64,000 nt of DNA from Candidatus Bathyarchaeota archaeon (GTDB taxonomy: Archaea; Thermoproteota; Bathyarchaeia; Bathyarchaeales; Bathycorpusculaceae), in NCBI GenBank assembly GCA_023512225.1, contig JAIMAA010000002.1, positions 1 through 64,000 on the forward strand, written 5' to 3'. Below the pieces are notes generated by a model. It had not been told where the DNA came from. It ran no database searches and was given only the letters and a program-made list of their open reading frames with translations. The first letter of the stretch is position 1; every line of letters starts with the position of its first letter. The translations under genes and the position numbers were made by a program. Positions 17,978 to 27,200 of this stretch are shown in pieces.

Positions 17978-18295
17978 TTATAGTGGTCTTACCGAGGATT
18001 TGTATATGGCTTGATAAGCCATTTCCTTCTTTCCTTCAGCTTCTATGATTCCCTTATGAAGTCTCTTTGCATCCAAGGGGCAGCTCTTTGCTACTTCTCG
18101 TACAAACTTTCTTAAATCATCCTCGTTAAAACCACAGCTTGTCGTAAGTTCTTCAATAATTTGTTGGGCAATTTCTGTGTCGCCGTAACAGCTTGAGCTT
18201 AGTTCTTTCCGCATAGTTTCCAAAACATCTGGGTCTATGCTACACTGAGCGCTCAACTTTTTTGACCATTTGGTGCTCAACGTTTTCACTTCCAA
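17978..18295 (-). CDS. Small protein made of four 18-residue cysteine repeats
   Basis: A 105-residue protein of unknown function. Cys residues occur at 18, 36, 54 and 72, exactly 18 apart. Each lies in the same setting: [EK]-[LV]-[STA]-x-x-C-x-x-[DN], then an amphipathic helix. The units read KLSAQCSIDPDVLETMRK, ELSSSCYGDTEIAQQIIE, ELTTSCGFNEDDLRKFVR and EVAKSCPLDAKRLHKGII. A helical-hairpin solenoid or a four-Cys metal/Fe-S site are both possible. TTG 18295 is used; GTG 18289 or TTG 18280 (after GGAAGTGA) are alternatives. It has its own TATA-like AATATTTAAATG at 18329-18340, and lies directly downstream of the AOR 2 operon on the same strand. Confidence 0.7.
   Translation of the reverse strand: MEVKTLSTKWSKKLSAQCSIDPDVLETMRKELSSSCYGDTEIAQQIIEELTTSCGFNEDDLRKFVREVAKSCPLDAKRLHKGIIEAEGKKEMAYQAIYKSSVRPL
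18044..18259 (-). repeat. Four tandem 18-residue (54-base) protein-level repeats
   Basis: Within the small Cys protein, four consecutive units share the frame [EK][LV][STA]xxC and a following helix. The period is exactly 18 residues. DNA identity between units is low, so the repeat is old and kept by selection on the protein. Confidence 0.65.
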
Positions 18296-18328
18296 TTATG
18301 AATTAAGAGTATAGTAAGAAGGTTCGGT

Positions 18329-18340
18329 CATTTAAATATT
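18329..18340 (-). promoter_or_regulatory. TATA box for the Cys-repeat protein gene
   Basis: On the minus strand AATATTTAAATG sits about 35-40 bases before TTG 18295, which would give a short leader and separate transcription from the AOR 2 operon. Confidence 0.4.
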
Positions 18341-18348
18341 GACCTTGG

Positions 18349-20217
18349 TTAACGTAGTTTTTCTAAGGTCTTGTTTACCTCTTCTAACCCAAGTTTCTGA
18401 AGGACCTCTGTTTTTGGTATGCCGTTTTTGTCCCAGCCAACTGCTTCATAATACCTGTTCTTGTATTCTTCAACGGCGGTTTTGTCGGTGGCTTTTCCTT
18501 TGTAAGGTCCAGAAGGCAAGGGTTCATAGAATCTAGAAGGGTTATCATCGTGAATTTTTGGGTTCCATTTCAGGTCTGGACCGCCTAGGAGTAGCATAGC
18601 CCTCTGCAGCTGCAGTATTTTTAATGCTTTGGAACTGCACCATTTTTCGCGTGTTAACTTCAGACCTGTGACTGCTTCATAGAAATCGAATCTGAGGTTA
18701 CGTGGTATTCCGAAACTGTTGAAGTTGCAGTACACGCCTGAATCATTGAAGATTTCCATTAGTTCGCTTCCGCCACTGTCTAGTGGCAATCCGGCTGTGG
18801 ATGTGTGGTCTCCACCTTGTACTGAGCAAGCGTAAGAGATGATTTCTGGGTAGTCTTTGCCGCTGCGTATGCCGTGGGCGCCTATTCCTATGCCCTTAGA
18901 CTGCACAGCGTAAGGCAACACGTCCACGTTTTTCATTTTTCCAATTTTAAGTGCGGCACGGTAGGTTCCTTCAGCCAGTAAGTCGCCTATTCCTTCTCTG
19001 AAAGCGATTTTTTTGATTAACGCCGAAAAGGCTTCAGCAACGCCCCATTTAAGTTCTATACCCTCCAAATCTTTCTTGGTCAATATTCCTCTCTGAAAAA
19101 GCTCAGCAGCAAAACCCAACACGTTTCCTGTTTGGATGCCGCACAAACCTAAATCGTCAATAAGCGATGAGAGAAACACGTTTTCTTCTGGCGTGAAAAC
19201 TCCCAAGTTTGGACCTAAGTAGGCTTGCATCTCATAGTCTGGATTATCCGTTATAGCTCCTTTGGATTTACCACTCTTAACAACAGCAATTTTTAGACAG
19301 CATGTCGGACAGCCAAAATCACTCCAATACTGCTTGACCCAAACTCTGTTCTCAAATTGGTCAACGCCGAAGCTTTTTTCGTCATGCCACTCGTCCTGCC
19401 AATTTCTGACAGGTTCGGAGCTTGTCTTTGCACCTACCTCGTAGCCGCCTGAACCTGTTCCCCATTGTCTCCAAAGGTCATTATCGTAAGCATTGTTGTT
19501 TACAACTTGAATGAGCCGTTTAACCTTTCTTATGTCAGCAACATCTGGTAAAGGTCCAGTGCCCTTAACCGCTATTGCCTTTAACTTTTTTGAACCCATG
19601 ACTGCGCCGTAACCGCCATAACCCGCTGCGTGAGACCATTTTGCTGCAACAACTGCCGTTCGCACTTTGTTCTCTCCCGCTGGACCAATATAGAGCAGTG
19701 ATGGTTCTTTCCATTCACCATAAAATGGGTGACGCTTTTTCAAAAGTTCTCTGCACTCTTTTGTTAGGATTGTAACTGTTCGTTTTGCATCTTTGCCCCA
19801 AATGTGGCTTGCATCTCTAATTTCAACATCCGAATCTTTAACAAACAAGTAAACAGGCTTTTCTGACGCGCCAGTAACAATTATACCATCATAACCTGCG
19901 CATCTTAACTCAACGCCGAACTCTCCGCCAACAGTTGAGCCTACAACCCCATTACTCTGCGGCGATTTGCCTGAAACGCAAATTCTTCCGCCTGGAAAGT
20001 ATCCAGTTAACGGTCCTGTTAAAAACAAGAGTATGTTTTCTGAACTTAATGAGTCTACTCTTTCCCATTTGTTGCTCAAGCGGTCCCAGAGAATTTTGGC
20101 AGCTAAACCTCTGCCGCCAACGTAATCTTTCAGAATTTCATCATCAAAGCTTGTTTCTTTAATTTTGCTACTTGAAAGGTTTACTTCAAGAAATTTGCCG
20201 GCATATCCAAGAATCAC
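18349..20217 (-). CDS. Aldehyde:ferredoxin oxidoreductase family protein, paralogue 2, with altered cluster motif
   Basis: A 622-residue AOR-family tungsto-enzyme with MILGYAGKFLEVNL, YVGGRGLAAKILWD, FLTGPLTGYFPGGR and AGYGGYGAVMGSKKLKA. The cluster motif is unusual: GCPTCCLKIAV, so Cys at 303, 306 and 307, with Ile at 310 where paralogue 1 has its third Cys. A Cys at about 497 (VYCNFNS) fits the fourth ligand. It begins at GTG 20217, overlapping the stop of the four-cluster ferredoxin-type gene, so the two are translationally coupled and probably form a complex. The substrate is unknown; the partner suggests electron transfer beyond plain ferredoxin. Confidence 0.9.
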   Translation of the reverse strand: MILGYAGKFLEVNLSSSKIKETSFDDEILKDYVGGRGLAAKILWDRLSNKWERVDSLSSENILLFLTGPLTGYFPGGRICVSGKSPQSNGVVGSTVGGEFGVELRCAGYDGIIVTGASEKPVYLFVKDSDVEIRDASHIWGKDAKRTVTILTKECRELLKKRHPFYGEWKEPSLLYIGPAGENKVRTAVVAAKWSHAAGYGGYGAVMGSKKLKAIAVKGTGPLPDVADIRKVKRLIQVVNNNAYDNDLWRQWGTGSGGYEVGAKTSSEPVRNWQDEWHDEKSFGVDQFENRVWVKQYWSDFGCPTCCLKIAVVKSGKSKGAITDNPDYEMQAYLGPNLGVFTPEENVFLSSLIDDLGLCGIQTGNVLGFAAELFQRGILTKKDLEGIELKWGVAEAFSALIKKIAFREGIGDLLAEGTYRAALKIGKMKNVDVLPYAVQSKGIGIGAHGIRSGKDYPEIISYACSVQGGDHTSTAGLPLDSGGSELMEIFNDSGVYCNFNSFGIPRNLRFDFYEAVTGLKLTREKWCSSKALKILQLQRAMLLLGGPDLKWNPKIHDDNPSRFYEPLPSGPYKGKATDKTAVEEYKNRYYEAVGWDKNGIPKTEVLQKLGLEEVNKTLEKLR

Positions 20218-20741
20218 AAGTATTCCTCCGCTTGTTCTCCATACATTTTGAGGGCTAAGTTTCTAGTTATTTCTTCTGGCGTACGCGCGTAAAGCTTGAA
20301 TGGGCGGTCTCCTCTTGAAACTTTCTTTAGTACATTCCACCCTCCTTCCTGGCACACTTTTACACATTGGGGGTCGCCGTTGCACAAATCGCAAATCACG
20401 ATATGCTTTTCTGTTGGATGCATGTGTGGGATTCTTCCCGGGCAAGCGTCTATACATTTGCCGCAAGCAATGCACGCTTTGTTTTTCACCAAAACTGCGC
20501 CTGTCTTCTTGCTTATTGATAGCGCTTTTACTGGGCAAGCTTTTACGCATGGATAATCTTCGCATTGAGAACAGAAATGTGGAAATTCTGCGCCGGGAAC
20601 TAACATGAACACTCTTACTCGTGAAGCTTCTGGCCATATTCGTTTTTCGTGGAAAAGTGAACATGCAATTTCGCATTTTCGGCAACCGCTACATTTTGAA
20701 AGTTCTCTTGCTATCCAGACTGGCTCTTTTTTAGTTGTCAA
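20214..20741 (-). CDS. Four-[4Fe-4S]-cluster ferredoxin-type electron-transfer subunit
   Basis: A 175-residue protein of the HycB/DmsB type. Four cluster motifs hold 16 Cys: CSGCRKCEIAC, CSQCEDYPCVKACP, CIACGKCIDACP and CDLCNGDPQCVKVC. There is no signal peptide or membrane segment, so it is cytoplasmic. The stop overlaps the start of AOR 2 by four bases, so it is very likely the electron-transfer subunit of that enzyme. The start TTG 20741 is preceded by AAAGGATAGAGA, a good ribosome site. Confidence 0.92.
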   Translation of the reverse strand: MTTKKEPVWIARELSKCSGCRKCEIACSLFHEKRIWPEASRVRVFMLVPGAEFPHFCSQCEDYPCVKACPVKALSISKKTGAVLVKNKACIACGKCIDACPGRIPHMHPTEKHIVICDLCNGDPQCVKVCQEGGWNVLKKVSRGDRPFKLYARTPEEITRNLALKMYGEQAEEYL

Positions 20742-20875
20742 TCTCTATCCTTTCCTAAAAGCGCGTAGAAATTTTCTGTAACTTTGCAGCAATTTAAATG
20801 TGACGCTTGATTGAGTGATAACAACCTCTTTAAGCATATTATCCTAATTCAGTGTTCAAAGGAGAAACTTTCCAG

Positions 20876-21523
20876 TTGCAGTTCGACGACATCATCAAAT
20901 GGATGACAAGTCTTTCAACCCAATACGGATATTTTGGAATTTTCTTAATCAGCTTAATTGGTGCGTTATCTATTTTTTTCCCAATTCCATACACTGTCAT
21001 TATTTTCACGTTGGGAGGACAGTTTGAGCCCGTTTGGATTGCACTTGCGGCTGGAACTGGCGCGGCGATTGGTGAGTTTTCAGGGTATCTGCTTGGCATC
21101 GGTGGCAGAAAAGTCATAAGCGAAAAGTACAAGAAAAAAATGGCTTTTCTCGTGAAAGTCTTCAACAAATATGGTCCAATCACAATTTTCGTGTTTGCTT
21201 TGACGCCTTTGCCTGATGATTTGCTTTTTATTCCTCTAGGCGTTATGCGTTACAGCATTGTTAAAACCTTGATTCCAGCGTTTATTGGTAAAGTTTGCAT
21301 GAACTTGATTGTGGCGTACGCGGGGCGATTTTCAATCGGCGTAATCAAGGACATATTTGGAGTGGAAAGCGGTTGGATATCAATGTTGATTGGGTTTGTT
21401 CTTGCGATAGTTTTGTTAATAATCGTGTTCGTTATTATGTTTAAAGTGGACTGGGAGAAGCGTTTAGAAAAATATGTGACAGAGACTGAGGGCAGTGAAA
21501 AGAAACTTGAGAGTGATAGCTGA
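20876..21523 (+). CDS. VTT-domain (DedA-like) integral membrane protein
   Basis: A protein of about 215 residues with four or more membrane segments. These include a run near the N-terminus (GIFLISLIGALSIFFPIPYTVIIF), the glycine-rich AALAAGTGAAIGEFSGYLLG, the conserved FALTPLPDDLLFIPLGVMRY re-entrant motif, and a C-terminal helix (WISMLIGFVLAIVLLIIVFVIMF). The family is linked to membrane lipid scrambling and homeostasis. I choose TTG 20876, 11 bases after AAAGGAG; a GTG at 20852 lies upstream of that site. The 3' end overlaps the endonuclease Q gene by 29 bases. Confidence 0.88.
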   Translation: MQFDDIIKWMTSLSTQYGYFGIFLISLIGALSIFFPIPYTVIIFTLGGQFEPVWIALAAGTGAAIGEFSGYLLGIGGRKVISEKYKKKMAFLVKVFNKYGPITIFVFALTPLPDDLLFIPLGVMRYSIVKTLIPAFIGKVCMNLIVAYAGRFSIGVIKDIFGVESGWISMLIGFVLAIVLLIIVFVIMFKVDWEKRLEKYVTETEGSEKKLESDS

Positions 21524-22793
21524 CCTTCACATTCATAGTCGTTACAGTCGTGCTACAAGCCAAAAGATGTCGGTTGAAGAAATCGCCCGTTTCGCGAAGA
21601 TAAAAGGTTTAACATTAATTGGCACAGGCGATTTTACACATCCAAAATGGCTCAAGGAGTTGCAGGAAACCTTAGTTCAAGAATCTGATATCGGATTGTA
21701 TAAAATTACCAAAAATTCTGAGTCACCAATTTATTTCATGATAACAACAGAAGTAAGCACAGTGTTCCTTTTTGAGAGTGAGTTGAAGAAAGTTCACCAT
21801 GTTATTTTAACGCCTAACATAGACACTGCTGTGCAAATCAACGAGAGATTATCAAAATACGGCGACTTGACAGTGGACGGTAGACCAACATTAAACATGG
21901 ATGCACCGCATTTGGTAGAAGAAGTAATGGAAGTTTCAAGCGAAAATATGGTTTTTCCAGCCCACGCTTGGACTCCATGGTTCAGCATCTTCGGCGCCTT
22001 CAGCGGCTTCAACAGCGTCGAAGAATGCTACCAAGACATGACAAAACACATCTATGCATTAGAAACTGGGCTTTCATCCGACCCTCCAATGAATTGGCGT
22101 TTAAGTAAACTTGACAGATTCGCGTTAGTTTCTAATAGTGACAGTCATAGCTTTTGGCCTTGGCGCATCGGGCGAGAGGCTAATGTCTTCGAACTAGAAA
22201 AGCTAAGTTATCATGGGATTTTAGATGCGCTTCGTTTTAAAGATAAAGAACGGTTCAAGTTTACTATAGAGACGGATCCAGCATATGGGAAGTACCATTG
22301 GACAGGTCATCGAAACTGCAATGTCGCGCTTTCTCCGCAAGAGGCAATCAAACTTGGTAATATTTGTCCTGTTTGTCGTAGAAAACTTACAAAAGGCGTG
22401 GAGCAGCGTGTTGAAGAGTTAGCTGATCGGCAATCAGACTTTAAACCCGATGGCGCGGTAGGTTTTATGCGGTTGCTTCCGCTTTCTGAAATTATTATGA
22501 CTGTGTTGAACGTTGATTCTCCTTCCTCTCAGCAAGTGTGGAGCATCTACAATTCTCTTGTCGAAAAGTTTGGTGACGAATACACAGTGCTGATTGATTC
22601 TTCAAAAGAGGCGTTATGTGATGTTGTTAATGAAAAGATTGCTGAGGCTATAATTAGAGTTAGAGAAGGGCGCATTAAGATAGTGCCTGGATACGACGGT
22701 GTGTACGGGCGACTGGTGCTTTTTGAGGAGGATTCTACGGCAAAACCTGTTCTGCAAAGGGTTCAACAATTGAATCTTACGGACTTCATGTGA
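21495..22793 (+). CDS. Endonuclease Q (PHP-domain DNA repair nuclease)
   Basis: EndoQ cuts DNA on the 5' side of deaminated bases (uracil, hypoxanthine, xanthine). The 432-residue protein has a PHP metal site: DLHIHSRYSRA at the N-terminus, GTGDFTHP, HAWTPWF and NSDSHSFWPWRIGREAN. A C-terminal part carries the Zn-type GHRNC...GNICPVCRRKLTKGV segment specific to EndoQ rather than to histidinol phosphatase or PolX. GTG 21495 is used; TTG 21507 (MRVIADLHIHS) is possible. Overlap with the membrane protein gene suggests co-transcription, not a functional link. Confidence 0.9.
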   Translation: MKRNLRVIADLHIHSRYSRATSQKMSVEEIARFAKIKGLTLIGTGDFTHPKWLKELQETLVQESDIGLYKITKNSESPIYFMITTEVSTVFLFESELKKVHHVILTPNIDTAVQINERLSKYGDLTVDGRPTLNMDAPHLVEEVMEVSSENMVFPAHAWTPWFSIFGAFSGFNSVEECYQDMTKHIYALETGLSSDPPMNWRLSKLDRFALVSNSDSHSFWPWRIGREANVFELEKLSYHGILDALRFKDKERFKFTIETDPAYGKYHWTGHRNCNVALSPQEAIKLGNICPVCRRKLTKGVEQRVEELADRQSDFKPDGAVGFMRLLPLSEIIMTVLNVDSPSSQQVWSIYNSLVEKFGDEYTVLIDSSKEALCDVVNEKIAEAIIRVREGRIKIVPGYDGVYGRLVLFEEDSTAKPVLQRVQQLNLTDFM

Positions 22794-22870
22794 TCGTTTC
22801 ATTTACGTATTTTAACTGTATATGTGTTTAGCAAGTATACGGGAAGACTTATTAAGTCGTAATACATACG

Positions 22871-23230
22871 ATGCTGTATGAGGGTACAACATTGCAACAC
22901 ATAACCCAGCCCACAAACAAAAAAGAAGATAAAATTTCGAAGATTATCGACAGAGTATTGAGACAGGTTTTCGGTGAGGAAGCTACGCTTCTAATTTACA
23001 AGCATCTAGAGAACAATTACTCTCTTAAAAGAGATGATATAGCTGAAAAAATCGAACTTTTTGCAAGAGGTCTCGAGGATTTCCTTAGGTCTGGCGCCTA
23101 TGTTATCGAACGCAAAATTCTTGATGACATCTACTCCAGCTATGGCTTGCTTCGCAGACTAGACTTAGAAAGAATCCAAGAAGAATATGATTTTGCCAGC
23201 CAAGTAAAATTGCTTATGCGAAAAGCATAG
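22871..23230 (+). CDS. Conserved hypothetical protein, helical
   Basis: A 119-residue protein predicted to be almost all helix (KISKIIDRVLRQVFGEEATLLIYKHLENNYSLKRDDIAEKI), with Leu/Ile heptads but no Cys, membrane segment or known motif. The charge pattern and length suggest a small DNA-binding or scaffold protein. A TTATTAAG stretch about 20 bases before the ATG may be its TATA element, which would make the transcript leaderless. I do not recognise the family. Confidence 0.65.
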   Translation: MLYEGTTLQHITQPTNKKEDKISKIIDRVLRQVFGEEATLLIYKHLENNYSLKRDDIAEKIELFARGLEDFLRSGAYVIERKILDDIYSSYGLLRRLDLERIQEEYDFASQVKLLMRKA

Positions 23231-23314
23231 GCAACTTTCCAGTTTCCTAATTTTGCTGCACCGCCTTAATTTATAACATATGCTTTTTAATAGCCAAAAA
23301 TAGGAACCATAACC

Positions 23315-23323
23315 ATTTATATA
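23315..23323 (+). promoter_or_regulatory. TATA box for the tldD-tldE operon
   Basis: TTTATATAA lies so that transcription would begin near 23345. This is downstream of the GTG at 23327 and upstream of the TTG at 23375, so it decides the start in favour of 23375, which has GGAAGGG in its leader. Confidence 0.55.
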
Positions 23324-23374
23324 ATTGTGTTTCTGAATACCCCTTCTAACACTAACATTGGAAGGGCAGCATCT

Positions 23375-24760
23375 TTGAAAGACATTCTAGTTAAAGTTGT
23401 TGACTTAGCAGCTCAAAAGTTTGGGGCTGAGTACGCTGAGGCTCGGGCGCAGAAGCTTTTCAAGACCATGCTTACGCTTAAGGAAGGGCGTGTTGAAGCG
23501 GCAAAACAAGGAATTGAAAGCGGTGTTGCATTGCGAGTACTGGTTAACGGTGCTTGGGGTTTTGCGTCGGTAGGTTCCCTAAACATTGAAGCCTTAACGG
23601 AGGCTGTTTCAGATGCTTGTAGAATGGCGAAGGCTGCATGTTCAAGACTTAAGAATCCAATAAAACTCGCCGAAGTTAAAGCCATTGAAGACAAGGTTGT
23701 TGCGAAACCACAGAAGGACCCATCAGAAATCCCGATAGAAGACAAGATAAACACTACGTTAGCAATTAACAACGCCATTTTAGGCTACGATAAACGTGTA
23801 AAAAGCTGCACGATAGATTATCTTGACTTGACCGGAACCAACTATTTCGTGAACAATGAAGGCGCTTACATTGAACAAAACAAACTGTATGTGTGGTCAA
23901 GAATAACCGCCACAGCAACAGAAGCAGAAATTTTCACTGTCAGCCGAGAAGAAATAGGCTCCACATCTGGCTACGAAATATTTGATGTGGAAACTCCAGA
24001 AAAAATCGGCGGAGAAGTTGCAAAACGAGCAGTCGAACAGTTAAAAGCTAAATCTCCAAAAGGCGGTTCATTCCCCGTTGTTTTAGGACCAAATGTTGTG
24101 GGCGTTTTTGTTCACGAGGCTTTTGGGCATCTTGCAGAGGCTGATTTAACCTTGTCCGGCTCGGTGTTGTCAGACAAATTTGGGAAGAAGATAGCTTCTA
24201 ACGTGGTCACTTTTTATGATGACGGCACAGTTGAAGGTGCTTTTGGCTCTTTTAAGTATGATGATGAAGGCGTTCCAGCGCAGAAGACGCTTCTTGTGAA
24301 AGACGGTGTTGTGGTTGGGTTGATGCATAACCGTGAAACTGCACAGAAATTGAATATGAAACCAACCGGCAACGCTAGAGCTGAAGATTTTAGAGTTGAG
24401 CCTATAATACGGATGCGCAACACGTTCATGGAGCCCAAGGACTACTCTTTCGAAGAATTAATTGAAGGCATAAAGTTTGGCTATTATCTTAAAAGTTTTA
24501 GGGGTGGACAGGCAAATTTGGATGGCACTTTTCAGGTTGGAATTCAAGAAGCATACGAAATAATAAAAGGAGAAGTAGGCGAGCCGGTGCGTAATGCTTC
24601 TATAAGTGGTAACACGCTTGAAACTTTGCGTAAGGTGGATGTTGTAGGAAAAGATTTTGAGTTGTCGCCCGGAAGATGCGGGAAAGGACAAACCGCCTTC
24701 GTATGTGATGGTGGGCCTCATATTAGAGTAAAGGAGGTTTTGGTGGGTGGCAGTGCTTAA
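23375..24760 (+). CDS. tldD: TldD metalloprotease subunit
   Basis: The catalytic half of the TldD/TldE heterodimeric protease that degrades unfolded peptides or trims peptide precursors. The zinc motif HExxxH is in [15 protein letters not shown] (first His about residue 247). The family [21 protein letters not shown] segment and the C-terminal cluster around [21 protein letters not shown] are also visible. About 461 residues from TTG 23375. tldE overlaps its end by 14 bases. Confidence 0.94.
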   Translation: MKDILVKVVDLAAQKFGAEYAEARAQKLFKTMLTLKEGRVEAAKQGIESGVALRVLVNGAWGFASVGSLNIEALTEAVSDACRMAKAACSRLKNPIKLAEVKAIEDKVVAKPQKDPSEIPIEDKINTTLAINNAILGYDKRVKSCTIDYLDLTGTNYFVNNEGAYIEQNKLYVWSRITATATEAEIFTVSREEIGSTSGYEIFDVETPEKIGGEVAKRAVEQLKAKSPKGGSFPVVLGPNVVGVFVHEAFGHLAEADLTLSGSVLSDKFGKKIASNVVTFYDDGTVEGAFGSFKYDDEGVPAQKTLLVKDGVVVGLMHNRETAQKLNMKPTGNARAEDFRVEPIIRMRNTFMEPKDYSFEELIEGIKFGYYLKSFRGGQANLDGTFQVGIQEAYEIIKGEVGEPVRNASISGNTLETLRKVDVVGKDFELSPGRCGKGQTAFVCDGGPHIRVKEVLVGGSA

Positions 24761-26111
24761 GCAACAAGAAATGCTGAGTCTAGCCGAAGATGCAGCTAGT
24801 TTCGCTTTAAAGAAGGGAGCTGACGAAGCTGAGGCGTTTGTGTATCAAGGTTTCGCTAATAATGTTGTTATTGAACGTGGGCAGATTGCCAAAAGTTCTC
24901 GAATAATTGACAGAGGCTTGGGTGTTAGAGCTGTAATAAAAAAGTCTGTAGGTTTTTCTTACACTAACATGCTAGAAAACAGAACAGCAACTGAGGAGAC
25001 TGTTCTGAAAGCGATAAGTTTTGCAAAAGCAAGCAAACCCGACGAGGATTGGCATGGTCTTCCAGACAAAAAGCCTCTTGCAACTGTGGAAAACACTTAC
25101 GACAGCAAAGTTGCTCAGCTTAATTCCGAAGATTTAGTGAAAATTGCTTCTGCAATGCTAGATGTAGCAGAGAAAAAGGATAAGCGGGTATTTCCAATAG
25201 AGGGGGGCGCTGGCGCTTCGTATTTGTCTTCTGCTGTTGCTAACTCCAACGGTGTTGCATGCGTCGACCATGGCACAGTCATTGAATGTAGCTTGGCGAC
25301 GGTTGCTCAGGAAGGGAGTGAAGTGACGCCTGTGTGCTTTGAGTTTAACGCTGAAAGAAGCTACAATATTAACCCAGAAGGGGTTGGCGAAGAAGCCGCG
25401 CGATTAACAATTTCAGCCTTGAAAGCGAAGAAAATAGAGACAAAGAGCACCAATGTTATATTTACACAGTTCGCACTGCAGCAACTTCTCTATTTCACTA
25501 TGATTAACGCTGTTAAGGCAGATTTCGTGCAGAGAAATCAATCCGCATTTAAAGGCAAGATAGGCGAAAAAGTCGCCTCAGAAAATTTGACAATCTACGA
25601 TGATGGCTTGTTTAAGGGTGGGCTTCAAACCTGGAGGTTCGACGGTGAAGGGGTTCCTCAACAAAAGACAGTCATAATAGAGAAAGGCATCTTACGCAAC
25701 TTTATCTACGACAATTACACTGCCAAGAAAGAAGAAAAAGAAAGCACTGGAAACGCCACAAGAGCTGGATATCTGTCAACGCCAAGCATAGAAGCCACAA
25801 ACTTTCACATTTTACCCGGGAAAAAGTCGCCGCAAGAACTCATCAACGAAGTAAAAGAAGGTCTCATCATATACTTTTTGCAAGGCGCTCATAGTAGCAA
25901 CCCCGCTAGCGGCGAGTTCTCTGTAGTTGCGACGCCTGCTTGGAAAATAAAAGACGGTAAAATTGCCCACGCCACGAAGGGGGTCATGATTGCTGGCAAC
26001 ATCTTCCAAGTGTTAAAGAATGTTTCTATGTTGGCTAATAATGAGCGCAAGATTGGGCAGTTAGTTGCGCCATGGGTTCTTGTAGAAAACGTTAAAGTCA
26101 TCGGAAAATAA
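24747..26111 (+). CDS. tldE: TldE/PmbA-type protease subunit
   Basis: The 454-residue partner of TldD, lacking the HExxxH motif as expected for the TldE half. The matching region ([22 protein letters not shown]) has no metal ligands. The family stretches [23 protein letters not shown] and [22 protein letters not shown] are present. GTG 24747 lies inside the end of tldD, so the two are translationally coupled and a one-to-one complex is expected. Confidence 0.94.
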   Translation: MAVLKQQEMLSLAEDAASFALKKGADEAEAFVYQGFANNVVIERGQIAKSSRIIDRGLGVRAVIKKSVGFSYTNMLENRTATEETVLKAISFAKASKPDEDWHGLPDKKPLATVENTYDSKVAQLNSEDLVKIASAMLDVAEKKDKRVFPIEGGAGASYLSSAVANSNGVACVDHGTVIECSLATVAQEGSEVTPVCFEFNAERSYNINPEGVGEEAARLTISALKAKKIETKSTNVIFTQFALQQLLYFTMINAVKADFVQRNQSAFKGKIGEKVASENLTIYDDGLFKGGLQTWRFDGEGVPQQKTVIIEKGILRNFIYDNYTAKKEEKESTGNATRAGYLSTPSIEATNFHILPGKKSPQELINEVKEGLIIYFLQGAHSSNPASGEFSVVATPAWKIKDGKIAHATKGVMIAGNIFQVLKNVSMLANNERKIGQLVAPWVLVENVKVIGK

Positions 26112-26152
26112 ATAACAGAGACTTTCATTATTCGCATGAAAGAGGCGAGAAA

Positions 26153-27073
26153 TTGGCGGGCAAAATCAAGCAAACTTTGCTAAAGTATAACACGCCACGA
26201 AGAATAGTGCAATTCTTGTCATTCATATTTTTCAGCGCAATCGTTTTCAATTTAGGTTCTCTGCCACTTTTGCTTCCGGTCATGTGGACTTGGAGGCTTC
26301 AACCGACCACTGTAGGCGACGCGTATACTGCTATACAGCTTACATTGTACGATGCTGTTTTTCCATGGTTTGCTGTCGCCTCTTTCTTGATTGTGGGTAT
26401 TTTAATTGGCAAATCCTTGTGCGGCTGGGTTTGTCCATTCGGTTTCGTTCAAGACTTAGTTGGCTTCATTAACCGTAAGAAGCGAGAAATTTCACCGCGA
26501 ACTCATGAAACTATGACGTACGTGAAATACGGCATTTTACTAATCACCTTGTTCATTAGCGGAACATTCGCAGCTACAAAACTTGCTGGAACTGAGCGAA
26601 GCTATGAAAGTGCTTTGGGCATTTTTACGCGAGCACCGTTCACCGCATTAAGTCCTGCGGAAACTTTGTTTGGAACCTTGCCGGCATTTGTTCAGAATGC
26701 TAGTGCTACCTTTACGAGTCAAACGGTAGACGCATGGTCTTTCATTGCAAATTTACCTCTGCTTTTCTGGGTGCAACTAATCATAATGTCAAGCGTTATC
26801 ATTTTTGCCTTTTATGTTCCACGGAGTTGGTGCAAATATTTCTGTCCTCATGGAGCGATTATGGCGGTTTTAAACAGGTTTAGTTTTCTAGGTTTGCGTA
26901 GAGACTTAACTAAATGCGCCAAGGGCGAATGCCGCCTCTGCGTTGAGGCTTGTCCAATGCGTGTGCAGATTTTGGATTTGCCATGGGAGAAATTCAGCGA
27001 CCCAGAATGCATCTACTGCTTAAAATGTGTTGACGCTTGCGAAAACAAAGCCATCAAACTAAAATACCCATAA
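26153..27073 (+). CDS. NapH/polyferredoxin-like membrane iron-sulfur protein
   Basis: A 306-residue membrane protein. Hydrophobic segments lie near residues 18-45, 63-86, 122-140 and 200-222. Two Fer4_5-type C-x3-C-P motifs follow membrane helices (LCGWVCPFGFVQD and WCKYFCPHGAIMA). Two [4Fe-4S] motifs close the C-terminus (CAKGECRLCVEACP and CIYCLKCVDACENK). This is the layout of NapH/NosR-type quinol- or membrane-to-Fe-S electron transfer. The partner is not visible. TTG start with GAGGCGAGAAA just before; 41 bases after tldE. Confidence 0.88.
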   Translation: MAGKIKQTLLKYNTPRRIVQFLSFIFFSAIVFNLGSLPLLLPVMWTWRLQPTTVGDAYTAIQLTLYDAVFPWFAVASFLIVGILIGKSLCGWVCPFGFVQDLVGFINRKKREISPRTHETMTYVKYGILLITLFISGTFAATKLAGTERSYESALGIFTRAPFTALSPAETLFGTLPAFVQNASATFTSQTVDAWSFIANLPLLFWVQLIIMSSVIIFAFYVPRSWCKYFCPHGAIMAVLNRFSFLGLRRDLTKCAKGECRLCVEACPMRVQILDLPWEKFSDPECIYCLKCVDACENKAIKLKYP

Positions 27074-27090
27074 CAGTTTTTTTAGTATCC
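27074..27090 (+). terminator. T-run after the polyferredoxin gene
   Basis: CAGTTTTTTTAG immediately follows the stop, a typical archaeal T-tract terminator. Confidence 0.35.
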
Positions 27091-27157
27091 CGCTGCGCAG
27101 CCTTTTTCTACGTATGATTAATGCAGACTTGAAGCGATATTTTGTTTATTGGGAAAA

Positions 27158-27168
27158 CTTATATTTTA
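27158..27168 (+). promoter_or_regulatory. TATA box for the surface-protein ORF
   Basis: CTTATATTTTA, preceded by a purine-rich GGGAAAA that could serve as BRE, lies about 35-40 bases before TTG 27201; the AGGGGAG ribosome site sits between them. Confidence 0.5.
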
Positions 27169-27200
27169 AATGATGAAAAACAAAATAGGGGAGTTAGAGA

